Shown here: positions 63,255 through 64,000 of the stretch, in pieces
Layout of the letters: the number at the start of each line of letters is the position of its first letter
Numbering within the stretch: position 1 is the first letter of the stretch
NCBI RefSeq assembly: GCF_030655665.1
Contig: NZ_JAUSPQ010000010.1
Span: forward strand, 1 to 64,000
Reading direction: 5' to 3'
From: Methanocorpusculum sp.
GTDB lineage: Archaea; Halobacteriota; Methanomicrobia; Methanomicrobiales; Methanocorpusculaceae
Length of the DNA: 64,000 nt
Translations under genes and position numbers: made by a program
The notes under the pieces: model-generated
Seen by the model: only the letters and a program-made list of their open reading frames with translations
Databases searched by the model: none
What the model was told of the DNA's origin: nothing

Positions 63255-64000
63255 ATGAATCTTTTGTTGATATCTCCTGTGTTTCCTCCAGAGATTGGAA
63301 GTTCAGCTCAAATATACTATGATTTGGCAACTGGGTTTTGTAATAAAGGGCATACGGTACATGTTTTAACTTCATACCCCCGGTATTATAACCTCCCTGA
63401 TGATGTCCTGTTATCAAATATCCCGTTAGATGAAACTGATCATGGCATTAATATTCACCGCGTTCAGCATCATGCCCCGGGTGTAGAAAACATGATCCTT
63501 AGGGGGGGTGAACATTTCTATATGCCATTTTTTTATTTTCGGAGATACAAGTCGCTTAGAAAGGAATTGGGCATAAAATTTGATGCGTGTATAATTCATT
63601 CTCCTCCGTTGCCGTTCTGCTATCTTGCTCAATTCATTAAAAAATATGACGGCACACCATCAATTATAAATTATCAGGATTTTCATCCGGGAGAATTAAT
63701 TAAAGCAGGTGTTGTCAAAAACCAACTCTGGATAAAAATACTGGAGCATATTGAACATAAAGCATACACTCAGGCAGATTTTATCACATCTCATTCTCGT
63801 GGGGGTATTGAATATATGGTAGCCCGTGGTGCAAACCCCAATAAAATAGCCAATATATTTAACAGCGTTGACTTAAATGTTCTTGATAATCCAAATATTA
63901 TCAGTGATTACAAACTAAAAGAAAATATTGAGGATAAATATCTCATCTCATTTGCGGGAAGAATCATGTCAGACGGCGGGTATGATCGGATATTAAATGT
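63255..64000 (+). CDS. Family 4 glycosyltransferase, N-terminal part (runs off the window)
   Basis: An open frame starts at ATG 63255 and continues without a stop to the window end (248 codons visible). MNLLLISPVFPPEIGSSAQI and FCNKGHTVHVLTSYPRYY are the usual N-terminal GT4 loops, and SFAGRIMSDGGYDRIL marks entry to the C-terminal nucleotide-sugar domain. The sequence is partial at its 3' end. It is divergent from wecB with a 99-base AT-rich spacer, and probably works on the same surface glycan. Confidence 0.8.
   Translation, partial: MNLLLISPVFPPEIGSSAQIYYDLATGFCNKGHTVHVLTSYPRYYNLPDDVLLSNIPLDETDHGINIHRVQHHAPGVENMILRGGEHFYMPFFYFRRYKSLRKELGIKFDACIIHSPPLPFCYLAQFIKKYDGTPSIINYQDFHPGELIKAGVVKNQLWIKILEHIEHKAYTQADFITSHSRGGIEYMVARGANPNKIANIFNSVDLNVLDNPNIISDYKLKENIEDKYLISFAGRIMSDGGYDRILN

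Noticed and set aside
1-64000. CRISPR arrays
   Set aside because: No regularly spaced direct repeats with unique spacers were found; the repeats present are dispersed or inverted.

Overview
The window is archaeal and euryarchaeal, most likely from a Methanomicrobiales methanogen; the gene content and small overlapping operons fit Methanocorpusculum best. No methanogenesis gene lies inside, so the genus is an inference. Archaeal markers are the proteasome-activating nucleotidase (PAN), an AbrB-PhoU regulator, an archaeal-type CDP-alcohol phosphatidyltransferase, a Fap7-like kinase and near-leaderless TATA promoters.

From 1 to 33 kb the DNA is compact, GC-moderate housekeeping sequence. It holds an argD-hisC-kinase-lipid synthase operon, an AT-rich flavodoxin/monooxygenase patch, guaA-pyrG, PAN with a co-translated partner, a tandem pair of membrane exporters, a tRNA-Arg(GCG), a MutY-like glycosylase behind an AbrB-PhoU protein, and a divergent phosphate operon (pstS, a fused pstC-pstA, pstB, phoU). 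After a DUF362 ferredoxin-like protein and a CDF metal exporter comes a long minus-strand MoxR/DUF58/DUF4350/DUF4129-like operon of membrane and surface proteins.

From 33 to 40 kb is an accessory, repeat-rich region. It holds a small ribbon-helix-helix gene bracketed by strong RNA hairpins, a candidate structured RNA, a lone SIR2-domain protein with a helical-repeat C-terminus (a defence candidate), a decayed duplicate of an operon gene, a transposase remnant, and a 512-bp composite miniature element with a perfect 6-bp target duplication.

From 40 to 64 kb is an AT-rich surface-polysaccharide locus: a Wzx-type flippase, a complete-looking legionaminic-acid (nonulosonate) gene set on the minus strand, a capsule-type glycosyltransferase, a full-length IS (53169-54827, flanked by ATGCAG repeats, transposase frame broken), an AT-rich multi-span membrane protein, a UDP-L-FucNAc gene set (CapE, CapF, CapG) plus a second WecB, and two family-4 glycosyltransferases, the last cut by the window end. 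Together they would build activated amino and acidic sugars and assemble them into a surface glycan.

Two mobile-DNA stories run through the window. Miniature elements share termini and 6-bp target duplications with the resident IS. A small two-hairpin module with compensatory base changes recurs in otherwise different repeats and is cleanly present or absent between two homologous elements.
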